Of a stretch of DNA of 64,000 nucleotides, positions 44,001 to 54,299 are shown in pieces. The notes below the pieces were generated by a model. It made no database searches. It was not told where the DNA came from and saw only the letters and a list, made by a program, of their open reading frames with translations. The stretch is from Triparma columacea (taxonomy: Eukaryota > Sar > Bolidophyceae > Parmales > Triparmaceae): NCBI GenBank assembly GCA_030267965.1, contig BRYA01000196.1, forward strand, positions 2,574 to 66,573, given 5' to 3'. The translations under genes and the position numbers were made by a program. Every line of letters starts with the position of its first letter. Positions within the stretch are counted from its first letter, which is position 1.

Positions 44001-46709
44001 TTGGGCCATTTTGATATGAGTGGTATTATATCTTTGTCTGTTAGTGATACTGTTAGTGATACTGTTAGAGATACTGTCACTAATAACACTTCATACGGTG
44101 GATATATCTCCGGATCTCTACACAACAACTGGATAACGCCACTTGGAGTAGATTGGTTATCATTTCACGACGGTAGTATAAGTATAAATGTAGGAAATGG
44201 GTTAATTTGGGGTGACGATATTTGGAGACTCAGAATGGAGGGGATGTGTACATTTGATTGTAGCGGTGGAGGCGGTGATGGAGGTGATGGAGGTGTTATA
44301 ATAATGGAAGGTAATGGTAAAGAAGGTGATATAATCCTTGAGGGTATGATAGGTATAGATATAATGGAATGGATGGATGCTATTCAAATAGTTGGGGAAG
44401 AAGAAAGGGGAATTGAAGGATTAACACAAGAATTAACGGAGAGTATTGGAGAATACTTCAAGGATGGAGTTAGTATTAAAGATGTTAAGCTAAGGATAAT
44501 AGAGGGAGGAGGAATAGAAGAAGGAATAGAAGAAGGAATAGAAGAAGGAGGAGGAAAGGAGAAAGACCAAGAAGTTATCGTCACTGGGACTTTAACTCAA
44601 ATAGGAAATGGACAAATGAAGGATTTATTGGGAGTATTCGGAGAACAAGGAGGCGGACAAGGAGACGTAGACACAGGCGTAGACACAGGCGTAGACACAA
44701 ACCCAAACACAGACGTCTGCGTAACAATATCAATCACCGGAAAGCACTCCGAAAGTGGAATAACCCTCCACGCGTCCAGCACCAACACCTCTTCAACAAT
44801 CACCACACTCCACGGCCTCGAGGTTAACGAATGGAAAACATCGAGATATACAAGAGGTGATATATGGAGAGAAGGGAAAGGTATATGGAGAGGTTTTAAC
44901 GTAACAATGTCAGGTGGTGATAGAGGTATGGTTGGACGAGTCTACAGTAACTCTACAGTCACAGGAGGAGGGATTAAAGGAGGGGTTAATACGGAAGGGA
45001 TTATATGGGAGGAAGGAGAGATTACGGTTTACGGGGGGGAGGGAGGAGGGGATTATAACAACGAATATAGTGATGGAGATGAAGTGGGTATTAGAATATG
45101 GGGTAAAGGTTACATCAAACACTTCACCTCGTCAGGGGATATGACGGGTATACAAAGAGGTACGATTACCGGGTTAGATAAGGGGAGGGAAGTAGGACCG
45201 GAGGTTATTGAGGTGTGGTTGGAGTATGAGGGAGGGAAAATTACTGATATAGCAAGGGGATTGGGAGGGGGGGGGGGATTGGTTGAGAGGATTGAGGGGT
45301 TTATTATCAAAGATAATCAAGGGGGGGGAGGGGAGAGATGGACGATCAAGGGAGGGGGGGGTGTGAATGTCACTGTTATTGAAGCTGACGTTAAGACACC
45401 AGTGGGGGAGATTAGGGATGCTGTGGGAGCATTGGGGGGGGACGAGAATGGTATGGACGGGGAGGGGACGTTCAAGGGGTGGGTTACGGTGGGTTCGGGG
45501 GGTCGAACTTGGGGTGGGGTAAAGGTGGGTAGGGTTGACGTTATTGACGGGGTGGTATGGGGGGAGGAGGCTACCGTAGGGGTAGGGTGCTGGGAGGGGA
45601 GAGAGGGGAAGGTGGATATAGAGGTTAGGAGGGGGACCATTAAATTTGCTAACGAGAGAGGGATAGAGGTCACGCTTAAGGGGGAGATGGGGGGGGGAGG
45701 GGACGTGCTGAGGGGGATGGTGGAGGAGGGGGGGTGGACGGACGCGTTCGGGGTTAGAGGGCTGGATCTGACGGACGTGGAGGTGGGGGTGGGGGTGGGG
45801 GAGGGGGGAGGGGGGGTGGAGGTCAACGCTACGTGGGAGGGGGTGAGGGTGGAGGGGGGGACGGGGGGAGGAGGGAATGAACTTGTAATTGTAGGGGAGG
45901 TTGGAGGGGTGGCATTCAAGAGCCTGGCAGAGTGGTGGGAGGGGGGAGGAGGAGGGGGAGGGCTGGTTTTGGATTGGAGGGAGGACTGGGACGCCCTGAT
46001 CAACTGGAAGGTAAAGGAGGGGAGTGTGCGGGTGACCAAGGACGGGTGGGAGGTGGAGGGGAAGATGGACTTCTTTCAGGAGCAGGTTGGGTTCAACATG
46101 ACGAGGATGGGGGAAGGGAGAGAAGGGCATGAGGACTTGTTGTGGTACGTCGATGGGGCTGGGCTGGCTGGAAAGCTGGAGGAGACGCTGAGGGAGCAAG
46201 TGCAGTGGGACGTGAGGCTGCTGAAACCTTGGGAGCTCAGCAACGCAGAGAGGATCATCAAGGAAGAGGAGGACGGATTGGACTTCGACCTGGAAATGGT
46301 CAAGGTGACAGAGGTGGAAGCGAAGAACCTACACTTTGCAAGCCTGAGCGACGACCTCCCTGTCGTGCTGTCTGTTACCCTGAGCTTTTATGGGTTGGAG
46401 CAGGTGCTCGAGGTGGAGACGGGGCTGCTAGAGTTAGCGACCAAGGACCTGAGTTGGCTGGTGGAGAACAAGTTCGCGGACCGGCTGGGGAGGAACGTCT
46501 TTGCCGTCCCAGAGTGTGTGAGCGATGGGGACTGCTATAATTTGGATTGGACAGGCCTGAAGGGGGACTACTGCAGGGGTTTATGTGATGAGGGGAGCAA
46601 GGAGTGGTACGGGCAGTGCCCGGGGGACTATGGGGAGTGCTTCAAGCACGACAAGAAGTGCTTCGATTGCTTCGGGAAATGTGTCCTGATGAAGTGTGTG
46701 TACGAATAG
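35027..46709 (+). CDS. Giant type II membrane protein with cytosolic WW domain
   Basis: Six exons join in phase: 35027-35206, 35298-35863, 35946-36292, 36363-36633, 36716-38197, 38270-46709 (3,761 residues). No signal peptide. A WW domain spans residues 58-81, split by intron 1 (W58 ... YYQNTLTGRSTW81). Ser/Glu-rich and polybasic regions follow, then one TM helix (about 351-371, RIFFVAAFMFLGIAVTTLVY, made by the exon 3-4 join). The remaining 3,390 residues are predicted extracellular, with many N-x-S/T sites. They include a Cys-rich module (about 680-800, VRCCTDVSSG..GGRLCTKEEI..GTGCES) similar to modules in diatom surface proteins. Then come long beta-rich, Trp-spaced degenerate repeats and a C-terminal module with ten cysteines. 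Probably a cell-surface, wall or flagellar-hair component; family unknown. Confidence 0.85.
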
Positions 46710-47385
46710 GCAAGGGGAGATTTGGAGATTTGAACTAAAAATGTTGTTGAAAGCTCTCAAAATATATATTTTTCGCCGTTTTCCCTTGAATCAACTCGCG
46801 TAGGGAGTAAAGAAGACGGCTAAGATGGGCTCAAAAAAAAATAAAAAAAAATAAAAAAACATTCTTGTGCGTCAAAGTTTTGATATTTGAAACTTGTGAA
46901 TACTAATCTATGTCCAATAAGATTTCACTTACAAAATCAAAGTATCTAAAGAATATTTACAAAAATTTGCGTATTTCAATTTTTGCAATTTTTTTATTTC
47001 TCAATAAAATTGACTCAAAATATGACTTATTGTATCGAATATCAAAATTATGATCAATTATGATTCTATTTATATTTCAATCAAAATAAATTTGAAAATT
47101 TTAAAACAAGGTTTTGATATACATAAAATAGATGTTCGTAATGTTATTGATCAAATTGAATCATTTATTGTATTTGAGTAAGATAAAATCTATCATCATC
47201 GTAAATCTTTGTCTGAAATTTTACACGGACTTTGAGATCATCCCGTGGCTATTGTTGATCCCTAGGCCAACCTCTTATACCCTTCATTAATCTTTGACTT
47301 CCATTTCCTACCAAATCACACATTTCCCAATCCCAAATTGCTTTTGGATTTCGGATACTGCCCTTTCAGTTGTTCCCCAAAACCC
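46710..47385. other. AT-rich intergenic island
   Basis: No gene. By my count, 46801-47220 contains 94 G+C in 420 bases (about 22 percent), far below the surrounding genes. It begins with A-tracts (aaaaaaaataaaaaaaaataaaaaaa, 46834-46859 region) and includes several imperfect tcaaaat/tgatcaat strings. The last 100 bases are ordinary leader for the von Willebrand A gene. It is the longest AT-rich stretch in the window. Confidence 0.7.
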
Positions 47386-49908
47386 ATGCCTCCTCCCCCG
47401 CCGCCGCCCCGTCGGAACAAGGCGGCTGCCGTTCCCCCCCCCGTACCTACCCGTGCTCTTCCTCCGCCGGTCCCCGTACGAACGAAGGGGCCTCCTCCTC
47501 CTCCAGTTCCAACTAAGGCGAGATCAGAACCCCCTTCTGTTCCTATGACAGCCGTTTCTGCTCCCGCCAAAAGCGTAGGTTTCAAGCCCCCCCCACCCCA
47601 AAGAAAAGCAGCGGGGCAACCCCCTCCAGTGCCTCCCACCCGAGATCGCAGAAAATCTCGAATCTCCAGGATCTCTGTTTCGGGGAAGCGCTCTTCAGTC
47701 AACTCCCGAAGGAACCGTAGGAGGGTGGGCCGATGCAGGTGGATGAAGCGCAACTGGATTATGCTCATGCTATCTATGATGGCTGCGGCGGGCTTTGCAT
47801 TAGCTGCATTATTGTACCTTGAGCCTTGCCCTCTTGTGGAGGTGAGAAATGGACAAGGAGCGAACTGACGGCTTCATACTGCTTTAATCATCTCTCACAC
47901 AATTCAACACCCTATTCGCGCTTCGCTCATCGCTGTAGCAAAGGACGACAATTAACACACTTTCACCAGTAGATGTTGTTTTCCTCCTAGATGCCAGTGG
48001 CAGTATGAAGGCAGACAACAGTGCGCCTTGGCTTAAACAGGCCGAAGCAGCAAACTTGATCTTATCCACTCTTATGTCGTCATCGAACCACACCACCAAT
48101 GGGACATTTCAGGCTTCGGTTGTGCAGTGGAGCGGAGACAACTGGGCTGACCCCGCGAACGCTATCCACGTCGATCACGAGTTGAGCAACAATATCACCG
48201 ACATCGCGAACACTCTAGAAGGCCCCCTGTCCCAGACCTTGTCGTCGTGGACATTTTTCTCTCCCGCATTGGTTGAATGTCAGAAGCAGCTCAACACCAG
48301 CTCACAGTCCGATTCTTATAAACTTTGTATTCTCATGACCGACGGAATCAACAACGACAACGACGAGTTCATCTATAAGCCGAGTTCAAACAGTGGAGTC
48401 GGGCAGTGGTGCCTCGACCAAAATATCACATCAAAAACGACTCCTGAAGTTGATGTGTGCATAAAACCAGCCGACGACATCAATGCTAGATCGAAGCTTC
48501 CGGCTAACTCCTGCGCGGGTTGCATACAAACGGTGGATACGCACTGTGATAATAATCCTTGGGACATACAGTGTCTGAACGGCTGTTCATCAGAGGCTTG
48601 CACACCGAGCTGTAAGGGCGTTTGTACCACGGAGAACATCGCCAACGTGTTGCACGAAAATATGGGTATAAAAATGGCCGGGGTTTTAGTTTCGGATACG
48701 ATCGATCCTTCAAAGCTTGCTCAGGCTACCGCGACGGTCAAACAAATTTCCTCGTGCAAGAACGAGACGGAGCTAGCCTTGGGCATCTGCCCCTACTTCG
48801 TGGAGGCTGACGACTTTGACGAGCTCACTTCAAAGGCAACAACCATCGCCGACGCCCTTGCTTCTGAGATCTTGTCTGAGACTTCTGAAAAGACGGCGTT
48901 GGTTTGCTTGGGTAGCCCCGAATTCCTCTCCTTCCTTGTGCTCGCCTTCCCGCTGCTCTTCTACTTGCTCTACAAGCCTTCTTCGTTTGCTGTTAGGAAG
49001 GTGGCGCATAATATGAAGGAGCCGCCCCCACTGCCGCGAAGGATGACAGTCGCGATGAAGAAGGCGGAGGAAGAGGTGGTTGAGCCTGAAATTGTCATTA
49101 TGGAGGAGGAAGAAGAAATTGACGAAACGCCTCCTCCGGGAAGCCCCCCGAAGGTTGTCAAAAAGAGGTACAAGTGGGAGATCACAAGCAACGATAAATA
49201 CTTATGGGCGAATGAGAAGGGACTCGGGCACATGCCAGGTGAGAATAGGGGAGGGGCTAAGCAATACGGCAACGAGTAACAACGTTGGATTCGAAAACTA
49301 CTAACACAACCCTCCGATCCGTCGCATTGCCCCCCTCCCCACCCCCCACCCAGTGGATTATTCTACCAAGACTCTGGGGAACTCTTTGCCGCCGTCAGCT
49401 CCAAAGGACCAAGATTTGACCAAGGGGAAGAAGGTCCTCAGAGAGGCGTTGCACTGGGAAGTTGCAGACCAGTACGAACAGGAGCAGATCGAAAAGGTGA
49501 GAATGAGCAAAAACTTGAACAGCACTAAAACCACAATATTGAAACGAGGCAATTCTAACCACGGATATAACTCTTTTCATGCTACGCTCATCATGACCGT
49601 AGGTTGTCAAATACGAGGAGGAGGAAGAGGAGCTCGAAGTCAGGCTCTCAAACATCTACAATGGCGACGATGTCGCCGAAGCCATCGCCGACGCCGTCAT
49701 CGACAATGTTGTCGATCCCATTGGGAAGTACTTGTGCTGCGGCTACTGCTGCGGGGGTTGCTGCGGCCTCTGCGGCTGCTTAGACAGAACGTTCTGCTGC
49801 TGCTGCGCCGATGACGAGGACGACGAAGACGAATTCTCGAGGGCTGGCAGCGGCAGCACCAGGGGAAGCGCCGAGGGTGGTCACGTCGCTATGAAGGCCA
49901 TAGTGTAA
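47386..49908 (+). CDS. Two-TM von Willebrand factor A protein with proline-rich and poly-Cys tails
   Basis: Four exons join in phase: 47386-47841, 47939-49238, 49354-49496, 49603-49908 (734 residues). The head is proline-rich (MPPPPPPPRRNKAAAVPPPV) then polybasic, followed by TM1 (about 124-146). The vWA domain has an intact MIDAS: D170-A-S-G-S and D287 in LMTDG; a Cys-rich insertion (CAGCIQTVDTHCDNNPW) lies within or after it, and N-x-T sites are present. TM2 (about 482-500, FLSFLVLAFPLLFYLLY) returns the chain to the cytosol, where PPPLPRR and PPPGSPPKV occur. The extreme tail has 12 cysteines (LCCGYCCGGCCGLCGC..CCCC), likely S-acylated. vWA domains bind ligands through a divalent metal, so this looks like an adhesion or matrix receptor. 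It is same-strand neighbour of the giant WW protein. Confidence 0.88.
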
Positions 49909-50007
49909 ATTAGCGCTAGAACAGATTTCATTCAAAAGCAAAAAGCGTGCTGGCATCAACGCCCCCAATTTTTCACCAATTTTGCTTCTTTTTTCGCATT
50001 ATTCCAT

Positions 50008-51044
50008 TCACTCATCCTCCCCCCCCTTCGCCCCCTCCCCCGCCCCCCCCCCCAAGTTCTTCTCCCTCAATCCCGCCTTCAAGTCCACGACGACGAGGGT
50101 CATGTTGTCCCCCCCGATTCCCTGTGTCGCCCTCGGGTCCTCGCTAACGATGGTGTTCAGGCACTCTTCGACAATGTCGGAGACCTTCATGGTCTCGATC
50201 CGGGAGGACACGAAGTCGCAGGCCTCCTCGTTAGTGAGGCAGTCCCAGATTCCGTCGCAGCCGATGATGATGAACTCGTCGCCGTCCTCTAAAGTCGTGG
50301 TGATGAGGTCGGGCTCGGCCGTGATCATTTGCTCCTCCCTCTTGACCTCGATGTTCTGCTTGTATTTGAGGTCCCCGATGGAACGGCTCAGGTTTAGGTT
50401 CCCGTTGACCCTCCCGAACTGATTCACGAACCCTCCCGCCTTTTTGATTCTCTCACTCTCGATCTCGCTAGCTGGCTTGTGGTCGTAGCTTAGGGGGAAA
50501 ACCGAATCCTGTTGTGACAAGCGAAATGAGTTGGGTTGTTGCGTTAGAGTGGTAGGCGAAGGGAGCTTTGAGATATGCATCGTTCGCATTTTGTCTGATC
50601 GTTTGGTAATTTATCGCTTTGCTCCTTCCCTTTCTCACCTTCCTCCGTAGCACGGCCCTGCTGTCCCCCGCGTTAGCAACTGTGATTTCCTTACCCTTGA
50701 CGACCGCGACCACCGAAGTGCACCCCGCATGGACGGGGTGGTCGGGGAGGAGGCACTGCTGCTTCCCGGTGCGGGGGTCGACGGTGGACACAGAGGTCGA
50801 GAGGACACGCTGGCGGCCGACTGTAGGAGTGGTCTCGGCGGACGAGGTCTCGACCGCCTTCGAAGCGGAGTCCTCCTTGGGTTTAGTATCGTCTCCTCCC
50901 TCCTCCTTGCCCCCGTTCCTGGACATGGAGAGGAGCTTCTGGAACAATTCAATGGCCTCAGAGGGCCTCATTTTCTCCCCGTCTGCGTCTTCACCTTCGC
51001 TCCCCTTTCCACCCTCACCGACCAGCTCCTTCTACGTGGTGGGA

Positions 51045-51080
<36 letters not shown>

Positions 51081-51528
51081 GGCGATGCGACTGTAATACA
51101 CGTTCGTTTCCCATCCCCCCTCGTTTCCCATCCCACCCCCCCCTTTCCTTCCTCACCTTCTCCGCCCCGAGCCTCCCGATTTCCTCTCTATACTCCGAGC
51201 TATCAATCATATCATCCAGCCCGTGAAAGGTCTCTTTCAAAGCCTTCCCGATGTCCCCCCCCTTGTAGACCTCCTGCTCCCTCAGCACGTCGACCATGTG
51301 CTTCTCGCAGAACCTGGCTACCCCTGATCCCCCGTGACCGTCGAAGACGGCGAAGCACATGTTGCCATCGCCGAGGTCGGTCTTGGTAATATGGGCGTCC
51401 TCCATGCTCTTCCTCCAACCCTGCATGTCAGTGGCTGACCACTCCAGGGTGGTGCCATTTACCGGGCTCTGGGAGGAACCTGTGGTGGTGTTCTTCTCAC
51501 AGTTGGGCGAGCTGAGGTAGGCACCCAT
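50008..51528 (-). CDS. PP2C-family Ser/Thr phosphatase, PPM1G-like
   Basis: Three exons join in phase 0: 51157-51528, 50639-51031, 50008-50508 (421 residues). It begins MGAYLSSPN, identical in style to PPM1G/PPM1A (MGAYLS/MGAFL) and a good N-myristoylation context. All PP2C metal and catalytic motifs are visible: MEDAH, VFDGHGG, NAGDSRAV, LSRSIGDLKY, GCDGIWD and GGDNMTL. An acidic, disordered insertion (GGKEEGGDDTKPKEDSASK) sits between DGHGG and the rest, at the place where PPM1G has its longer acidic insertion. The enzyme dephosphorylates Ser/Thr with Mg/Mn; substrates cannot be predicted. The first intron ends in a long (CA)n on the coding strand. Confidence 0.95.
51046..51078. repeat. (GT)n microsatellite in PP2C intron 1
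   Basis: 33 bases of perfect TG dinucleotide repeat, 45 bases from where exon 2 begins. It would appear as (CA)n in the pre-mRNA. Confidence 0.98.
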
Positions 51529-51861
51529 GCTGTTTTGGAGGCGAAGAGGGGCGAGTCAGTGGAGATTAGTTAAGGGCCTAAAATTAAAAACCATAATTCC
51601 CGTTGAGGCGCTTGAAAAATAAATAAGTCGATTTTAGGGGATATTGGGACTACAGGATGGAAGTGGTACAGAAGTTGACGAGTCTGACGCCGCATTGGTG
51701 GAAAGACTTCGTATTGTTTGCTTCCTGGCTCACATTCTTGTTTTTGTTTTCAGATTTTGCACCTCGGGCCCCACCTCGGACCAAGGGACCAACTTTTTTG
51801 GGAAGAAGAAGTACTACTGAGTACGATAAACTACACAAAACCACACAAACTACTCCCTAAA
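51529..51861. other. Divergent intergenic region, PP2C / ABT1
   Basis: 333 bases between the divergent PP2C and ESF2/ABT1 start codons. It contains no other supported gene; the frame 51657-51860 in the leader has no recognisable domain. An AT-rich stretch (aaaaataaataagtcgatttt, 51613-51633) is the most promoter-like part. Confidence 0.4.
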
Positions 51862-52632
51862 ATGTCATCAGACTCCGAATCATCATCAGAATCATCCGTA
51901 AATAGCTCAAGCATTGAAACCCCTCCCCTCGCCTCCACTGGCGATGAAGCAAGTTCACCAATTTCATCCTCCCTCTCCACAAAATCGTCCTCAAAGTCCT
52001 CTAAAAACTCTTCAAAGAAGAAGTCGTCCCGTCTCCTCGAAGCCGCAACATACGCCGACAAGCTGTCAAAGAGGGGTGTAATATACATCTCCCGTCTCCC
52101 TCCCAAGATGTCAATATCCAAGGTAAAAACCCTCCTCTCCCACCTCGGTTCCGTCACCCGTCTCTACCTCGAAGAGGAAGACCGCTCCGTCCGTAAGCGT
52201 CGCAAACGTGCGGGCGGTTCATCGTCGAAACGATACGTCTGCGGTTGGGCTGAATTCCCATCCCGTTCCCTCGCATCAAACATCGCCGATTCCATACACC
52301 AGAAACCCATGGAACGTAAAGGGCCACACTGCGACGACCTGTGGAGCGTGAAGTACTTGAGGGGGTTCAAGTGGGAGATGCTGACTGAGAAGGTAGCGTA
52401 TGAGAGGAGGGTTAGGGAACAGAGACTTAGGGTTGAGATGGTTAACGCTAAGAGGGAGATTAGACAGTTTAAGGAAAAGGTTGAGGAGGGGGGGAAGTTC
52501 GAAATGATGGTGCAGAAGAAGAAGAAGATGGCAGGGGGGAAGGAGGGGAAGATGGAGGGGGGGGGGGAGGTGGAGAAGAAGGGGAAGAGGAAGTTCAGGC
52601 AAATCAAGGCACTGCCTGATGACGGGGAGTAG
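51862..52632 (+). CDS. ESF2/ABT1 family pre-rRNA processing factor
   Basis: Intronless, 256 residues. A Ser-rich acidic head and KKKSS patch lead to a degenerate RRM: [20 protein letters not shown] is RNP-like, followed by [13 protein letters not shown], the KRR insert and [20 protein letters not shown]. The signature [26 protein letters not shown] helix, which defines ESF2/ABT1, comes next, then a Lys/Glu coiled coil. Yeast Esf2 acts in early 18S rRNA processing in the nucleolar SSU processome with Dbp8; ABT1 is the animal orthologue. It is convergent (102 bp) with a second nucleolar RRM gene. The last 60 residues are low complexity. Confidence 0.92.
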   Translation: [256 protein letters not shown]

Positions 52633-52734
52633 GTAAAACTAAAATTCGTTGCCACTAGATTTGCAAAACAAAACCACACCCATTTTCGCTTTCCCCTCTC
52701 GACCGCCCTCCCCTCCCCCCCCCCCCTTTGGTCT

Positions 52735-54003
52735 CTACTTTCTCCCCTTCTTTTTCTGTGCCCCCATCCCCGTCTTAATCCTCTTTTCAATTTTCTTAAC
52801 CCTATCCTTAGTTTTCTTCTCTCTCTCCTTTCTCTTACTTCCACCTCCCCCCTGTCCCCCCTTGCTCTCAATCCTAGCCTTCCTTTTCGGTACGCTTTTC
52901 TCGTTCGCCCCCACCCTACCTTTGGTTTTCATTTTCCCCAGAACCCTACGTCCCGCACCCTCCTTCGCGTTCTCCCTTCCCTTCCCCTGTTTCTTCCCTC
53001 CTGTTTCCCCTTTTTTTTTCTTCGTCCTTTTCCCGCATACTTCAACTCTAAGTTCCTTCCCTCCCAATTTCCCTAGTCCCGCTTTAAGTACGTCCCCAAC
53101 GTCCTTCTTAGTTTCCATGAGTAGGTACCCGCAGCCCTTGCTTATTCTGCTGTCCTTGTCTCGAACGATTCGAGCTCTCCTACACTTAACACCCTCACCC
53201 ATCCTACCCTCCACGTGTCTACGGAGCTCCTCCTCCGTGCACTTGAAGGGTACGTTACCTACGAACACGCTAAGCTCAGCGTCTGTGGTTGCGTCTCGTG
53301 TTACGGGTACTGCGTAGAGTAGTCTGTCCATAAGTTTCCACTCCTTCTCTACCGCTTTACTCATGCCTTCAATGGTCTCGAATACTACGTAGGCTACCCT
53401 ACCCTCCTCACCGCCGGTCTGACTTATGGCCATTACCTTACGCTCGAGTGAGCTGTTACCCTTCTCAGATTCGGGAAGCTGGACACCGTTACCCTCAGAG
53501 ACTGAAGGGGCACCCCTGATCCTGCAGGACGAGACTGGGTGGTCGGGGGACTTGAAGAGCTTGAGGAGGGACTTTCGTGTACAGGAGGGGTCTAGGTTGG
53601 AAACGAATACTGTGCGGGACTCCTCATCATCATTGGAGGAGGAGGGACCGGCATCATCATCAGCGGCTGTCTTAGCCTCTTCTGATTCGACCTCCTTATC
53701 ATCCTCCTCATCCTTGTTGTCGGAAGGTTGAGAGCTTTGCTTGGCTGCCATCCTTGCCCTCTTCTTACCACCCTTCACCTTGACTGCTCCGCTCTCTGGG
53801 TCAACATAACGTTCTCCCTTTGCCTTCTGTCCTACTTTACGTTTCTTTTCTGATTTGATGTCTGCGTAGTCATCCTGTGTGAGGGTTGTTGTGTGAGTGT
53901 GAAAGAGGTATTGGGGTAGAGGATTGGGTAGAGAGGATTGGGCAGAGGATTGGGGTGAGTATGGATGAATGAAATAACGATTTAGGGTCCATTTTAGGCG
54001 CAT
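52735..54003 (-). CDS. Nop12/RBM34-like nucleolar RNA-binding protein
   Basis: Up to 422 residues from an in-frame Met at 54001-54003. However, a strong acceptor (TCACACAG then GATGACTACG, near 53873) suggests that the true first exon is separate and unresolved; the part upstream of DDYADIKSEKKRK looks non-conserved. Two RRMs are clear. RRM1 has TVFVSNLDPSCTRKSLLKLF and AYVVFETIEGMSKAV, RRM2 has LSVFVGNVPFKCTEEELRRH and GCGYLLMETKKDV. A Lys-rich nucleolar tail follows. Yeast Nop12 and animal RBM34 act in 60S pre-rRNA (5.8S/25S) maturation. With ESF2/ABT1 opposite, the pair are both ribosome-assembly genes in tail-to-tail layout. Confidence 0.85.
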   Translation of the reverse strand: MRLKWTLNRYFIHPYSPQSSAQSSLPNPLPQYLFHTHTTTLTQDDYADIKSEKKRKVGQKAKGERYVDPESGAVKVKGGKKRARMAAKQSSQPSDNKDEEDDKEVESEEAKTAADDDAGPSSSNDDEESRTVFVSNLDPSCTRKSLLKLFKSPDHPVSSCRIRGAPSVSEGNGVQLPESEKGNSSLERKVMAISQTGGEEGRVAYVVFETIEGMSKAVEKEWKLMDRLLYAVPVTRDATTDAELSVFVGNVPFKCTEEELRRHVEGRMGEGVKCRRARIVRDKDSRISKGCGYLLMETKKDVGDVLKAGLGKLGGKELRVEVCGKRTKKKKGETGGKKQGKGRENAKEGAGRRVLGKMKTKGRVGANEKSVPKRKARIESKGGQGGGGSKRKEREKKTKDRVKKIEKRIKTGMGAQKKKGRK

Positions 54004-54299
54004 ATTATGCACAAATCGCGCACACATTCCCATACACATCCCATACTACCGCATACAAACGGCAATGAACTCATATGTGGAGATAGTATGGTGTGCCCAT
54101 TGGTCGACCATCAATATAAAGGAACCTAATTTCATTTCTTTCTCAAGCTAAATCAATGCATACACACCTTATTAAAGCTTCTAGGGCCCTCAAGCTTAAC
54201 ACTGCTACTTGGGAACTTATTAGTGCTGTCAGAGGCCTTTGAGAACAAAGAGGATAAAGACATTATTTTTTGGGCTTTTTCGGAGCCAAATAATTTGCA
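54004..54299. other. Divergent intergenic region, Nop12-like / oxidosqualene cyclase
   Basis: About 300 bases. 54120-54300 is AT-rich with two short dyads around aagcttctagggccctcaagctt (54174-54196), an imperfect palindrome. No tRNA cloverleaf could be folded from it. Presumed promoters of both flanking genes. Confidence 0.4.

Noticed and set aside
44030..45300. Inserted foreign element inside the giant exon
   Set aside because: Composition shifts but the frame stays open, there are no terminal repeats or target duplications, and Gly/Val-rich protein style continues through the region.
42860..46199. Long proline/serine-rich minus-strand ORFs opposite the giant exon
   Set aside because: They arise from the G-rich plus-strand codons (GGG, GAG, GTG) of the giant protein; no domains and no splice context.
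54110..54299. Possible tRNA or small RNA gene upstream of the cyclase
   Set aside because: No cloverleaf, A/B box pair or CCA-acceptor fold could be recognised.
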